This document shows, piece by piece, positions 1 to 8,008 of a stretch of 64,000 bases of DNA. The notes under the pieces are model-generated. The model ran no database searches. It had not been told where the DNA came from and saw only the letters and a program-made list of their open reading frames with translations. The stretch comes from Paraburkholderia sp. BL21I4N1. Its GTDB lineage: Bacteria > Pseudomonadota > Gammaproteobacteria > Burkholderiales > Burkholderiaceae. Made by a program: the position numbers and the translations under genes. Within the stretch, counting starts at the first letter, position 1; the number at the start of each line of letters is the position of its first letter. The stretch lies in contig NZ_PVEN01000001.1 in assembly GCF_002973525.1 (NCBI RefSeq), forward strand, positions 930,001 to 994,000, given 5' to 3'.

Positions 1-1307
1 TCACGCTTGAGATCCGCCGCTTCGGCGTGACCGTCGACAGATTTCGTCAACGCGCCTTATTGATGCGTCTCGACGAAGCCGGTCCAAACGGGGTACTACT
101 GCCGCAGTCTCCGAAAGACTACCCCTATACTTTCGATGACCGTACCTTCGCGGGACACCAGCGAGAAAATAATGTTTTCGGCTACACGCTCCGCCGCTGG
201 GTCGACTTTTGGCCAATTCCCGTGATCGTGGCCGGCCCTCCGCGCGGAGAGGGCACCGAGTACGCCGACCGTATGGCAACGCATATCTCGGGGGCGGATA
301 ACGGAGCCGGTATTACGAATCCACTATATATCCAACTCGACGAGGTTCACACCGCTTACGGTGACGGTGTTGTCGCTCGACTGTTCGAGTTCTTCGATAC
401 GCATCCAGATCTACCTGCTGCGGTTGTACTGGTTGAGGACGGCCTCAACACTCGCATGTACATGAATACACCAGGTGACAACTACCAGGAGCAATCGAAC
501 GTTAGAGGCTATTTCGTTCCGAAACGGCCCGACAGTTTCGTCGCGTTGCTGGTAACGCGCAAGGATCGTGTCGACCGGATGATTCGGCCATATGTAGTTG
601 ATGCTCCTGAATCAATCGACAACACGAAGACGCAATACGACGTGATCAAGTTGTGGAATTATTTCTGGGACCTTCAGCACGCATACTGGCAGGCCGGCAA
701 GGAAGCGATGCCGTGGGACTATTGGCACAGCAAATTGGCAGAGTTCTGGAAGACGACGCGGTTGAAGGCGCGAGAAGGCTTCAAACCAAACCCCTGGGTC
801 CCAATACCGTGGACCACATGGCAATTGACGGAATACGACAACTGGCCGGTACTCGCGTACCTGCATCGATCTGTTCGGATCGATCTAAGCAACAACCACG
901 GCGAGCCGCTCAAGAAGGGCGAACGCATCGAAAAATTGCGTGAAGGTTGGCGACAGGCACTCGGCACCTTGGCTCCCAACGACCAGCCCGGTCGAATATT
1001 CCACGACACCGGCATGTCGACCACCAATCTCGCGCTGCTCATCCAGGCACTGCACGACAACCCGCAGCACATCGATCTGGACGATCCCAAAGACGCGTTC
1101 GACATGCAGCGCCGGATCGGAGGCGATACCGGCACGAGCTCGACGTGGGTGCAAATGACGCTCGCGCTGATGATGGGATACAGCGACGGCAAGACCAGCG
1201 CACTCATCAACCTGCGCGACCCGCTCCACGCGAGCATCGTGATGGTGTCACCGCCCGACCAAACATCGCGCGAGGCGCATCCGCAGGAATTCAGTTGGGC
1301 TTTTTAG
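1..1307 (+). CDS. Type VI lipase adapter Tla3-like protein (DUF2875), 5' end outside window
   Basis: The frame is open from the left edge, so the N-terminus lies outside the window; the first internal start-like codon is GTG at 27. At least 434 residues are visible. The block VFGYTLRRWVDFWPIPVIVAG followed by an acidic, Tyr-rich central region and the C-terminal GGDTGTSSTW stretch match my memory of the DUF2875/Tla3 family, which helps load lipase-type effectors onto the T6SS spike. The PAAR gene starting 42 bp downstream fits a VgrG-effector-adapter-PAAR module. The cognate effector would lie upstream, out of view. Family assignment is from recall of the pattern, not from a search. Confidence 0.75.
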   Translation, partial: TLEIRRFGVTVDRFRQRALLMRLDEAGPNGVLLPQSPKDYPYTFDDRTFAGHQRENNVFGYTLRRWVDFWPIPVIVAGPPRGEGTEYADRMATHISGADNGAGITNPLYIQLDEVHTAYGDGVVARLFEFFDTHPDLPAAVVLVEDGLNTRMYMNTPGDNYQEQSNVRGYFVPKRPDSFVALLVTRKDRVDRMIRPYVVDAPESIDNTKTQYDVIKLWNYFWDLQHAYWQAGKEAMPWDYWHSKLAEFWKTTRLKAREGFKPNPWVPIPWTTWQLTEYDNWPVLAYLHRSVRIDLSNNHGEPLKKGERIEKLREGWRQALGTLAPNDQPGRIFHDTGMSTTNLALLIQALHDNPQHIDLDDPKDAFDMQRRIGGDTGTSSTWVQMTLALMMGYSDGKTSALINLRDPLHASIVMVSPPDQTSREAHPQEFSWAF

Positions 1308-1349
1308 GCAGCGGTGCAACGCCGTTATCAATCGCAACGAAAGGAATGA

Positions 1350-1610
1350 ATGGCTAAGAACCGATACATCGTCGAAGGCGACACGCACAGCCATGGCGGC
1401 CGCGTCTTATCGGGCGCACCGCACTCCCGCATCAAGGGCCGTGCGATTGCCCGCTTGCATGACCCGGCAATCTGCGAGATTCACGGCCAGACCCACATCG
1501 CCCGAGTATCCGGCAATGCACGCTTCGCGGGACAACCGGCCGCTTGTGATGGCGACGAACTCGCGTGCGGCGCTCGCCTGATCGCCAGCCAGACGGAGAC
1601 GGGTGGTTGA
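1350..1610 (+). CDS. PAAR domain protein (T6SS spike tip)
   Basis: This is an 86-residue protein made up almost entirely of one PAAR domain, with no extra toxin domain. Visible hallmarks are GDTHSHGG near the N-terminus, the repeated short beta segments with GRAIARLHDPAICEIHG in the middle, and DGDELACGARLI at the end. His and Cys residues in these positions bind the zinc at the tip of the cone. PAAR proteins cap VgrG and sharpen the T6SS spike. It begins 42 bp after the Tla3-like gene and is probably cotranscribed with it. ATG is preceded by AAAGGAA, a good ribosome-binding site. Confidence 0.85.
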   Translation: MAKNRYIVEGDTHSHGGRVLSGAPHSRIKGRAIARLHDPAICEIHGQTHIARVSGNARFAGQPAACDGDELACGARLIASQTETGG

Positions 1611-1895
1611 CGATCAGGCATCAACCTTATCCGACAAACGACCTAATCAAGTTTGACCGCGATATCTTTTTTTACTAAAGGCAATAAACATTGAAACGAC
1701 TGAAATTGATGCTCAATGAATCAATTTCGGATATTTGCGCTTCCACTGTCCACGCCATCGTGCAAAATACCCACCCAGCCCAATAACGTTTTTAAAAAAA
1801 TCTATCACAGCCTTAACCCAGCGCGTCGAAGGGCAAGATAAAAAACTGCTCTGGTATCGCCGACGAGCCCAATTTTCAATTCGAGAATCCCAGCG

Positions 1896-2345
1896 ATGAA
1901 TACCCTTTCCCAGCCCAACGGACCGCAGCTAACAATACGCGGTAGCCGCTTTGCGATGCCGGCCTTCGGCGTAACGATTCTTGTCATTCTCGGTTGCTTC
2001 TTCTTTCTCGCGGCATCGAACCCGTTCATGAGCTTCGGCACGGTCCTTATGACCTTTTTTACGCCGTTGATCGCGCTGGTTAGCATGAACCTCACCACGC
2101 GCGCGGTTTTTTAACACGACCGGTGCAAGGTGGCGCGTATCGAGATTTTTTACGAGAACATCGTGTTTATCAAGCGAGGCCGCTTTCTTCTCACGATTCA
2201 CTACAACCGTCCGAACGAAGCACGCGCGAAGCCGCGTCGAGCGTCACTGTCGTTCTGGGAAATGCGGCGTCACGAACAGGATAAATGTCTGGAAATCCTG
2301 CGACAAAACTTGACTGAAAAAGCGATTTTGAACTCCACGTTTTGA
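1896..2345 (+). pseudogene. Small membrane protein interrupted by an in-frame TAA
   Basis: An ATG frame at 1896 gives 72 residues with two hydrophobic segments (about residues 22-42 and 45-65) and stops at TAA 2112-2114. The same frame then stays open to 2345 and encodes a beta-rich, basic segment (IEIFYENIVFIKRGRFLLTI) that ends with an amphipathic helix. Both halves in one frame suggest a single protein of about 149 residues, two membrane helices plus a PH-like cytoplasmic domain, broken by a nonsense codon. The alternative is two separate small genes, the second starting at GTG 2130. Its place behind the T6SS module makes an immunity or accessory role conceivable, but nothing in the sequence proves it. 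Confidence 0.45.
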
Positions 2346-2401
2346 AGTCACTTTCGCCATACTTCGGACATCGTCCTCACGTTAACGATTCGGAGCCGCC
2401 A

Positions 2402-2812
2402 TTGCGTCCACGCCGATGCCTCACCCTCTCATTCGCGCTCGTCACGGCGTTTGTGTTGGTGTCCGCCGTTCAAGCTCAGGAATGCAAGCCGAACGATGTC
2501 TCGGATCCCTGCGTTGAACAGGCCACTCAGCGCGAATTCGAAAGGGCTGATCGCGATCTGAACGCGACATACAGTCAGGTGGTGCGGAAGATATCTGTGC
2601 CTAAGAACGAATACGTCGACTATCCGGCGTTGAAAGCGAAGCTCGCCGAGGCTCAGCGGCAATGGGTTCGCTTTCGCGATAGTGAATGCGATGCCTGGTA
2701 CAAGGTGAGCGAAGCGGGGACTGGGCGTAACGCATTTCAGTCGAATTGCCTGACGCAGCGGACCGTGGACCGTACGCGAGAACTCAAAGCCTGGCTGGAA
2801 TATCTGCCCTGA
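2402..2812 (+). CDS. Secreted DUF1311/LprI-like protein
   Basis: With TTG 2402 as start the protein has 136 residues. This start is chosen because CGGAG lies six bases upstream and because it yields a clean signal peptide: basic MRPRR, a hydrophobic core, and cleavage after VQA. An earlier TTG at 2342 would add 20 residues that spoil the signal. The mature part has four cysteines (ECKPNDVSDPC, SECDAWY, SNCLTQRT), a long helical stretch and the closing TVDRTRELKAWL typical of the DUF1311 domain found in LprI-type lysozyme inhibitors. Periplasmic location is likely; lysozyme inhibition is a family possibility only. Confidence 0.75.
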   Translation: MRPRRCLTLSFALVTAFVLVSAVQAQECKPNDVSDPCVEQATQREFERADRDLNATYSQVVRKISVPKNEYVDYPALKAKLAEAQRQWVRFRDSECDAWYKVSEAGTGRNAFQSNCLTQRTVDRTRELKAWLEYLP

Positions 2813-2999
2813 TCAAGCCGAAAATACAGTCAGCTGGCCCCGACCACCCCATGCGAAATAGATAACTCGATCGCATTCACGACCCCGATATTTCGGAGTG
2901 GATAAACACCCCGCGCAAACCCCCCAAATAAATTGACATGTAATAAGATCGCCGTCGCAAAGAAAAATTTATAACTCACGCGCCACGGATAAAGCCTGT

Positions 3000-3497
3000 A
3001 TGAAATCTGTCATCTTCGTAATAATCGCAAGTTTCTCGGCCAGTGCAATGGCAGGTCAAGGAATGAGTGAATTCATGGTCACGGGAAAAAACACCGTCAA
3101 CGTGACCGGCGCCAATGGCGGCCACGACGGCGGCCAGGATCCGAAACGTGAAGAGTTGTCAGTCTCGGTAGTGGGCCCAGCCGGCCCGATTACCGACGCA
3201 AAATGCTCGCTGTCCAATGACAAAGGCGACTGGTCCGTCACCGCGCCCGACACCGTCACGGTTCGCCGCTCCGCATCCGCGCTCAAAATCCGCTGCGAAA
3301 AAGAAGGGTTCGCGGCAACTGAAGGCGCAATCGAAGCCACCACGGCCAAGATCGAGCCCAAACATTTCCGCTTCGGCACCGACGCCGGTGGTGACGGCGG
3401 TGACGACGACGAGTCTTCGCTGATTACCGTCCCGCAATACCTGCCGTCGCTCGTCATCACGCTGCACGAGAAAGGCGCCCCTCAGGCAACGAACTAA
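3000..3497 (+). CDS. Secreted hypothetical protein with acidic Gly/Asp stretch
   Basis: A 165-residue protein with a signal peptide of about 18 residues (MKSVIFVIIASFSASAMA). The mature part starts with Gly- and Asn-rich sequence, continues with two Cys residues about 30 apart (DAKCSLSND and LKIRCEKEG) that could form a disulfide within a beta-sandwich, and ends with an acidic run (DAGGDGGDDDE) before a hydrophobic strand. I do not recognise a named family. A perfect GC-rich hairpin follows the stop codon. Likely periplasmic or outer-surface; function unknown. Confidence 0.65.
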   Translation: MKSVIFVIIASFSASAMAGQGMSEFMVTGKNTVNVTGANGGHDGGQDPKREELSVSVVGPAGPITDAKCSLSNDKGDWSVTAPDTVTVRRSASALKIRCEKEGFAATEGAIEATTAKIEPKHFRFGTDAGGDGGDDDESSLITVPQYLPSLVITLHEKGAPQATN

Positions 3498-3514
3498 GCT
3501 GCTGCCTGCGGCAA

Positions 3515-3537
3515 CGCGCGAAGCGTCGCTTCGCGCG
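3515..3537 (+). terminator. Hairpin terminator after the secreted protein gene
   Basis: CGCGCGAAGC and GCTTCGCGCG form a perfect 10-bp stem around a three-base loop, 18 bases after the stop codon of the gene ending at 3497. Only a weak U-containing tail (GTTCTCATT) follows, so termination efficiency is uncertain. Confidence 0.6.
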
Positions 3538-3571
3538 GTTCTCATTCGATCCACTGGCCGTCTCTGGGCCC

Positions 3572-3680
3572 GTGCATAAAAAGATACCTTGCATTGAACG
3601 GTACCGGCTGCTAGAGTACCTATCAACAAACGGGGAAGACCACCTCCCGCCAGTGCATAACAAGGTACCGTGCTATGCAC
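3572..3680. promoter_or_regulatory. Repeated site upstream of padR, candidate autoregulatory operators
   Basis: Two 19-base direct copies, at 3572-3590 and 3653-3671, read GTGCATAAnAAGnTACCnT with three differences. The second copy is also the left arm of an inverted repeat, GTGCATA at 3653-3659 and TATGCAC at 3674-3680. Between them CGGTACCG (3599-3606) is a perfect palindrome. The set ends 18 bases before the padR start. PadR dimers bind dyad sites and commonly repress their own operon, so these are candidate operators; binding is inferred. Confidence 0.5.
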
Positions 3681-3698
3681 GCAACAAAATGGCTCTGA

Positions 3699-4040
3699 AT
3701 GAAAACCCAGCTTAAGAAGGGCACGCTCGACATGTGTGTGCTTGCCGTCCTCGCCGGCGGCGACAGTTACGCGTACGAGATCGTGTCGACCCTATCGGAA
3801 ACCATGGAAATCAGCGAGGGCACCATTTATCCGCTGATGCGCCGGCTCCAGGCTGAAGCGTGGGTGACCACGTACTTCGTCGAATCCAGCTCGGGGCCGC
3901 CGCGCAAGTACTACACCTTGACGAACGCCGGCCGCGACAGTCTCGCGGAAATGCAGGACGAATGGCGCAGTTTTGTCGATGAGGTCAATGGCGTGCTGGC
4001 TCTGTCCCGCATGCCCTCGGGAACAGGGGAACAGGAATGA
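3699..4040 (+). CDS. PadR family transcriptional regulator
   Basis: 113 residues with the compact PadR winged helix: LKKGTLDMCVLAVLAGGDSYAYEIV at the start, ISEGTIYPLMRRLQAEAWV as the recognition region, and the wing YYTLTNAGRDSLAEM. The C-terminal helix used for dimerisation follows directly, as in the short PadR-s2 type. The stop codon overlaps the start of the HAAS-domain gene as ATGA, so the two are translationally coupled. PadR regulators of this type usually act together with the adjacent HAAS/DUF1700 membrane protein; here the sites at 3572-3680 suggest autoregulation. The effector ligand is unknown. Confidence 0.88.
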   Translation: MKTQLKKGTLDMCVLAVLAGGDSYAYEIVSTLSETMEISEGTIYPLMRRLQAEAWVTTYFVESSSGPPRKYYTLTNAGRDSLAEMQDEWRSFVDEVNGVLALSRMPSGTGEQE

Positions 4041-5209
4041 CGCAGGAAGAATTTATCCAGAAGCTCCGCGTTGAACTGGGGAGTTTGCCGAAGCACGTAG
4101 TGGACGAGATCGTGGCGGACTACCACGAGTATTTCGGCGACGCGCTCGCCGCCGGCCGCAGCGAAGCGGACGTGGTCGCGGCGCTCGGCGACCCGATCAA
4201 ACTGGCGCGCGAACTGAAGGCTCAGGCAACCTTGCGTCAGTGGGAAGCACGGCGCTCGTTTGGCAATCTGGCCAAAGTCATCGTGTCGATCGCCGGGCTC
4301 GGCTTGTTGCAGTTGTTCCTGCTGATTCCGTTCATGTTTTATCTCCTGATGCTGACGGTCGGCTACGTGGTATCCGGCGCGCTTGCCGTTGCCGGATTCG
4401 TGACGGTCATCGCGCTCGGCAGTCATCATCTGTTGGGGTGGCCGTCGTCGTTCACGTCGCTGCCGTTCAATTTCGAAAGCGACGAAGTGAGCCACGTCAG
4501 CGCCAAATCGAGCAGCAAGGCAACGGACAAAGACGACGACAACGACGGCGATGAACGCGCCGCTTCCAACTCCGACGACGCGCGTCTCGCGCAAGTGAAC
4601 ATGAAGGTCTTTCGCGTAGTGGGCGACCGCTTCTTCCTGCGTCCCGACGACGCCACGCGAATTTCGGTGGTGACGGTGGCGGGCCCGCTGGACATCAAGA
4701 ATGACAATGGCAAGCTGAAGATCGACTCAGTCGGTGGCGGACGCGATCTGTTCAAGGTCGAGAAAGACGGTTCATGGTCGATCGCACGTGCCGATATCGT
4801 TGCACTCGATTTGAAAGATGCCGACGGCGACCATGTTTCCGTCGCGCGCATCGGCAGCGATCCGAAAGCCATGGCGTGGGACGTATCGAATCATGGCGAC
4901 CGTTTGTCCTTCGTACAAGGCGCGGGCGGCCAACCTAAAAGTTTGTCGGTACACAGCGGCTCGGATTCGGTGGTGATCGACAGTGATCACGTTGCGATCA
5001 GGAACGGCATCAATGACGTGATGATTTTCGGACCGCGTCATTCAAGCATCGGCGTAATGATCTATGGATTCGCGATGCTGCTGGCAGGGGTCGTCGGTTT
5101 GTTTTTTTGTGTGTGGCTGACGCGCATTACGTGGCGCGCGCTGGCCCACTACGTTCAGCGGCAACTTGAGGTCATCACCACCCGGCTGGAAGCAGGGCAC
5201 GCCTCCTGA
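4037..5209 (+). CDS. HAAS (DUF1700) domain membrane protein, partner of PadR
   Basis: 390 residues. Residues 1-70 form the helical HAAS domain (EEFIQKLRVELGSLPKHVVD, DYHEYFGDALAAGRSEADVVAALGDP). Two or three membrane helices follow at about 80-140, then a highly charged linker (DKDDDNDGDERA), a beta-rich extracytoplasmic region of about 150 residues with repeated short strands and a DUF4097-like feel, and a last membrane helix near 340-362. HAAS proteins are commonly encoded next to PadR and are thought to interact with it, linking envelope state to transcription. The gene overlaps padR by four bases. The role of the beta-rich domain is unknown. Confidence 0.75.
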   Translation: MTQEEFIQKLRVELGSLPKHVVDEIVADYHEYFGDALAAGRSEADVVAALGDPIKLARELKAQATLRQWEARRSFGNLAKVIVSIAGLGLLQLFLLIPFMFYLLMLTVGYVVSGALAVAGFVTVIALGSHHLLGWPSSFTSLPFNFESDEVSHVSAKSSSKATDKDDDNDGDERAASNSDDARLAQVNMKVFRVVGDRFFLRPDDATRISVVTVAGPLDIKNDNGKLKIDSVGGGRDLFKVEKDGSWSIARADIVALDLKDADGDHVSVARIGSDPKAMAWDVSNHGDRLSFVQGAGGQPKSLSVHSGSDSVVIDSDHVAIRNGINDVMIFGPRHSSIGVMIYGFAMLLAGVVGLFFCVWLTRITWRALAHYVQRQLEVITTRLEAGHAS

Positions 5210-5266
5210 TAGGGGCGGCGCGGGTGACTCACGTTCGTCAACTCACTCCGTAAAAAGGAAATGGTC

Positions 5267-6064
5267 ATGAAAATGCACTATTTGCACGACTCGGCAGTCC
5301 CGAACGGCGCACGCAATACGCAAGACTCCCGTGTTCCGAATGCGCGTGCGATCGGTATGGCGAGTTTCGCGGGCTGGCTCGAAGAAGGCGTGCGCATCGC
5401 TCGCGTACGGCCGGTGTTGTGGCTCGCGGCGGTCCTGGCCTGCGCCGACGTCTCGACGCTGTTGGGCTTGGTACCGTCGTTGTTGATGCTGGCCATGCTC
5501 GTCGCGCCGATCGCGATCGCGGCGGTCGTGCTAATGCAGGAGCGCTCGGGCAATGATGCGCGGTGGTCGGTCAGCGAGATGGTCGACGCTGTCCATGCGC
5601 ACCGCAACGCATTGCTCACGATCGGCGCGTGCTGCGTTGCCGCGACGTACATAGGCCAGTTGATTCTGTTTGCGGCATTTCATGTAAGCGTGAAGGCTTC
5701 CGTTGCGGCGAATGGCGTGCATGCCTTGACGTTCGCTTACGCCACATACCATGGCGCGGACAATGCGCTGGAGCCGCTGTTCAATGTGCTGATCCATGTG
5801 GTGCCGGTTGCGCTGTTGTGGTTTGCCCCGGCTTTGGTGGTGCTGAACAACGCGTCACCGGCTAATGCGATCACAGCGAGTGTGCGAGCGGTGGTGCGCA
5901 ACTGGCCCATCGCCTGTTTGGGCGTCGTTGCAATCGTCGCCGGCGCATTACTGGTTCCTTTTGTGCCGATGCTTGTGTGCGCACTCATCGTGACGCCGCT
6001 GACCACTGCGCTGATCGTCATGTCGCTGTATGGTAGCTATCGTGGGGTATTCGGCGAGCGATAA
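5267..6064 (+). CDS. BPSS1780-like integral membrane protein
   Basis: 265 residues when started at ATG 5267, which has AAAAAGGAA at proper distance; an ATG six bases earlier lies directly on that site. The pattern is a soluble N-terminus, then GWLEEGVRIARVRPVLWLAAVL, and about six hydrophobic segments ending with SLYGSYRGVFG. This layout fits the BPSS1780 family of Burkholderiales membrane proteins, whose function is unknown. It lies 57 bp behind the HAAS gene and its 3' end overlaps the following cytochrome gene by 35 bp, so the four genes from padR onwards may form one operon. Confidence 0.65.
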   Translation: MKMHYLHDSAVPNGARNTQDSRVPNARAIGMASFAGWLEEGVRIARVRPVLWLAAVLACADVSTLLGLVPSLLMLAMLVAPIAIAAVVLMQERSGNDARWSVSEMVDAVHAHRNALLTIGACCVAATYIGQLILFAAFHVSVKASVAANGVHALTFAYATYHGADNALEPLFNVLIHVVPVALLWFAPALVVLNNASPANAITASVRAVVRNWPIACLGVVAIVAGALLVPFVPMLVCALIVTPLTTALIVMSLYGSYRGVFGER

Positions 6065-6800
6065 AGCGGCGCCGCCCACTCAGCCTCAGGCACGCGAGGG
6101 CCAATACGTGGATCCCCACCCGCCGCTCAGTTCAGCGCAGCAGTCTGCTCATCGAGCGGTCGTGGTGTGGGACTTGCCCATCCGTCTCTTCCACTGGTCC
6201 GTGGTGGTGCTGGTCGTTGCAGCCTACGTCACCATCCGCTTGAACTGGATGGACTGGCACGTCCGGATCGGCGAAACCTTACTCGCGCTGGTGCTGTTCC
6301 GTTTGCTATGGGGCTGCTTCGGCAGCGAGACGGCGCGATTCCGCAGTTTTTTGGCTTCGCCCGTTGCCGCGCTGCAGCATCTGCGGCATATGTTGCGCCG
6401 CGATCGAGATGTGCAGGTGGGCCACAATGCCGCCGGCGGGTGGATGGTTTTACTGCTGCTTGCTTTACTGCTGACGGAAACGCTCACCGGCCTCTACGTC
6501 TACAACGACGTCGCCGACGTTGGCCCCCTTTCCGAATGGATGCCCGCGCCGGTCGCCAATGCGATTTCCACGCTGCATGCCGTCGTGTGGGACGTCCTGC
6601 TGATCGCCGTCGTGCTGCACGTGACGGCCATTCTGCTTTACGCGGCCGCCAAGGGACACAACCTGCTGCGGCCCATGCTGACAGGCCGTAAGTCTCTGCC
6701 GATGGACGTCCAGGCGCCGCGTCTGGCGTCGGCGGCACTGGCGCTCTTATTGCTCGCTATCGCGGCCGCCGTCGTCGTGGCGCTCGCCAACTATCTCTGA
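6030..6800 (+). CDS. Cytochrome b561/Ni-Fe hydrogenase cytochrome b-like protein
   Basis: 256 residues; ATG 6030 lies inside the previous gene, and GTG 6108 is a credible alternative start (230 residues) just before VVVWDLPIRLFHWSVV. That opening, with His near the first membrane helix, is the classic start of the cytochrome b561 (bacterial/Ni-hydrogenase) domain. Further possible haem ligands are RLNWMDWHVRIGE, HNAAGGWMVLL and STLHAVVWDVLLIAVVLHVTAILLYA. Four to five membrane helices are present, with a C-terminal anchor. It would carry electrons in the inner membrane. No cytochrome c or oxidoreductase partner is adjacent. Confidence 0.75.
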   Translation: MVAIVGYSASDKAAPPTQPQAREGQYVDPHPPLSSAQQSAHRAVVVWDLPIRLFHWSVVVLVVAAYVTIRLNWMDWHVRIGETLLALVLFRLLWGCFGSETARFRSFLASPVAALQHLRHMLRRDRDVQVGHNAAGGWMVLLLLALLLTETLTGLYVYNDVADVGPLSEWMPAPVANAISTLHAVVWDVLLIAVVLHVTAILLYAAAKGHNLLRPMLTGRKSLPMDVQAPRLASAALALLLLAIAAAVVVALANYL

Positions 6801-6925
6801 CACGCGCGTTCTGCCGCGGCGCCTGATTCGCGATCAACCGGACCCTAAGCAAATAAGGCATCAATGCCAATGGTTGCGCGTCGACGGTCATGCTAGGATT
6901 TCCGCAAACAACTCCGGAGACAGCT

Positions 6926-7318
6926 ATGCCGTTCATCTGCGAAAACGTTGAGTGTCGCGCCGTGCTCGCTCGCGGGCAGGTCAAACCGAAGCGCGAGGAC
7001 AGCGGGTGGTGTTTTTACTGCCCGGACTGCAAGGCAAGGAATGCGTTGAACGATGTGGGTGTGCCGGGCGGTTCTCTGGAGCTGGTTCAGCCAGAGCGTC
7101 CCGGTCTTCCTCACAAGGTCATTGCAACGGCCAAGCCACTGGAAGAGGGCGGCTATGCGGCGCAATTGCGCGTCCAGCGAGCGCTAGGCACGAGGGGTAC
7201 GTACGCGGTGGAAGAACACTGGGATCAGCTCGGTGTTTTCCTTAATGCGCAAGAGGCCGTCGCGCATGCGAAGACCGTTGCGGCGGACTTGCTGGAAAGG
7301 AAAGCTAGTCCGGGTTGA
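6926..7318 (+). CDS. Small zinc-ribbon-like protein
   Basis: The start chosen is ATG 6926, eight codons... counted 12 codons inside the longest frame, because CCGGAGA stands just before it. The 130-residue product begins MPFICENVECRAVLARG and continues CFYCPDCKARN, giving a Cys set (ENVEC, then CFYCPDC) that looks like a zinc ribbon in the first 40 residues. The rest is a soluble mixed alpha/beta stretch ending in a helix (EAVAHAKTVAADLLERK). I do not recognise the family. It stands alone, facing a convergent gene across a strong hairpin. Confidence 0.6.
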   Translation: MPFICENVECRAVLARGQVKPKREDSGWCFYCPDCKARNALNDVGVPGGSLELVQPERPGLPHKVIATAKPLEEGGYAAQLRVQRALGTRGTYAVEEHWDQLGVFLNAQEAVAHAKTVAADLLERKASPG

Positions 7319-7335
7319 ACGCAAGATATCGCCGT

Positions 7336-7369
7336 GAGCGGCGCGCGCGAATCGGGCGCGCGCCAGCTC
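7336..7369. terminator. Bidirectional hairpin between convergent genes
   Basis: GAGC plus GGCGCGCGC (7336-7348) pairs with GCGCGCGCC and, after one bulged base, GCTC (7356-7369). This is a 13-bp GC-rich stem between the convergent genes ending at 7318 and 7387. There is no U-tract, so it may act by pausing or as a 3' stabiliser. Confidence 0.5.
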
Positions 7370-7386
7370 ATTAGCCGCTCTATTCG

Positions 7387-7857
7387 CTAAGCGTCGACGG
7401 CGGCGAGCCTGACAAACAGTCGGGCCGCTTCGTTGCCGTGAGATAACGCGCGCAATGCAAGTGTGAGTGCGAGCTGCGCGTCGTGAGCGACTGCGCCGCG
7501 ATCCTGATCGAAAAGTTTGACGGCGTGGCGCATATGCTGCGCTGCCTGCAGGTGGAGTTCCGCCGCCGCTGCGTGCTGTTTTGCCGTCGCGCTAACCATG
7601 CTGGCATGGCTGGCACCCGGTGCGGCCGAGGCAGGCGTTGTCGGCGGCGCGCCTGTGCTATGCGCACCGGCCTCGTGAGCCTCGTCGATGGCTTGCAATG
7701 TGTGGCCGTGGGCCATCATCGCCTGATGCGCGGCATGCGCATGATCCTGACCCTGAGCCGTGTCGAAATAACGGGACGCACCGTGGTGATATCGCGCTGC
7801 CTGTTCGTGATGTGACGCCGCCGCTTCAAGATGAGCTTTCTTGCTGTGCTTGTTCAT
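7387..7857 (-). CDS. His/Ala-rich helical protein with two internal repeats
   Basis: 156 residues from the ATG at 7857, which has GGGAG five bases upstream; the frame extends further upstream but without a better start. About 20 of the residues are His and Ala dominates. Two halves resemble each other: AHLEAAASHHEQAARYHHGA...DHAHAAHQAMMAHG and KQHAAAAELHLQAAQHMRHA...VAHDAQLALTLALRAL, separated by a Pro/Thr/Ala linker. Each half looks like a helical hairpin. No signal peptide or membrane segment is visible. I know no function for it; the His content suggests metal binding. Confidence 0.6.
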   Translation of the reverse strand: MNKHSKKAHLEAAASHHEQAARYHHGASRYFDTAQGQDHAHAAHQAMMAHGHTLQAIDEAHEAGAHSTGAPPTTPASAAPGASHASMVSATAKQHAAAAELHLQAAQHMRHAVKLFDQDRGAVAHDAQLALTLALRALSHGNEAARLFVRLAAVDA

Positions 7858-8008
7858 ACCGGCTCCCGCGCGACTGTAGACTGACTCACTCCGATAACGA
7901 CCGATTAGAAGAACACAGTGGCGGGTCGGAGACCACTCGTTGCAAATGTACACGCACTTGCATCGTCTATAACGTTTTCATCGCGCTGAAAACCCGAGGA
8001 GCAAAGCC

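Noticed and set aside
2933..2975. TTGACA at 2933 as a promoter for the secreted protein gene
   Set aside because: No -10-like hexamer lies at 16-18 bases; TATAAC is about 31 bases away.
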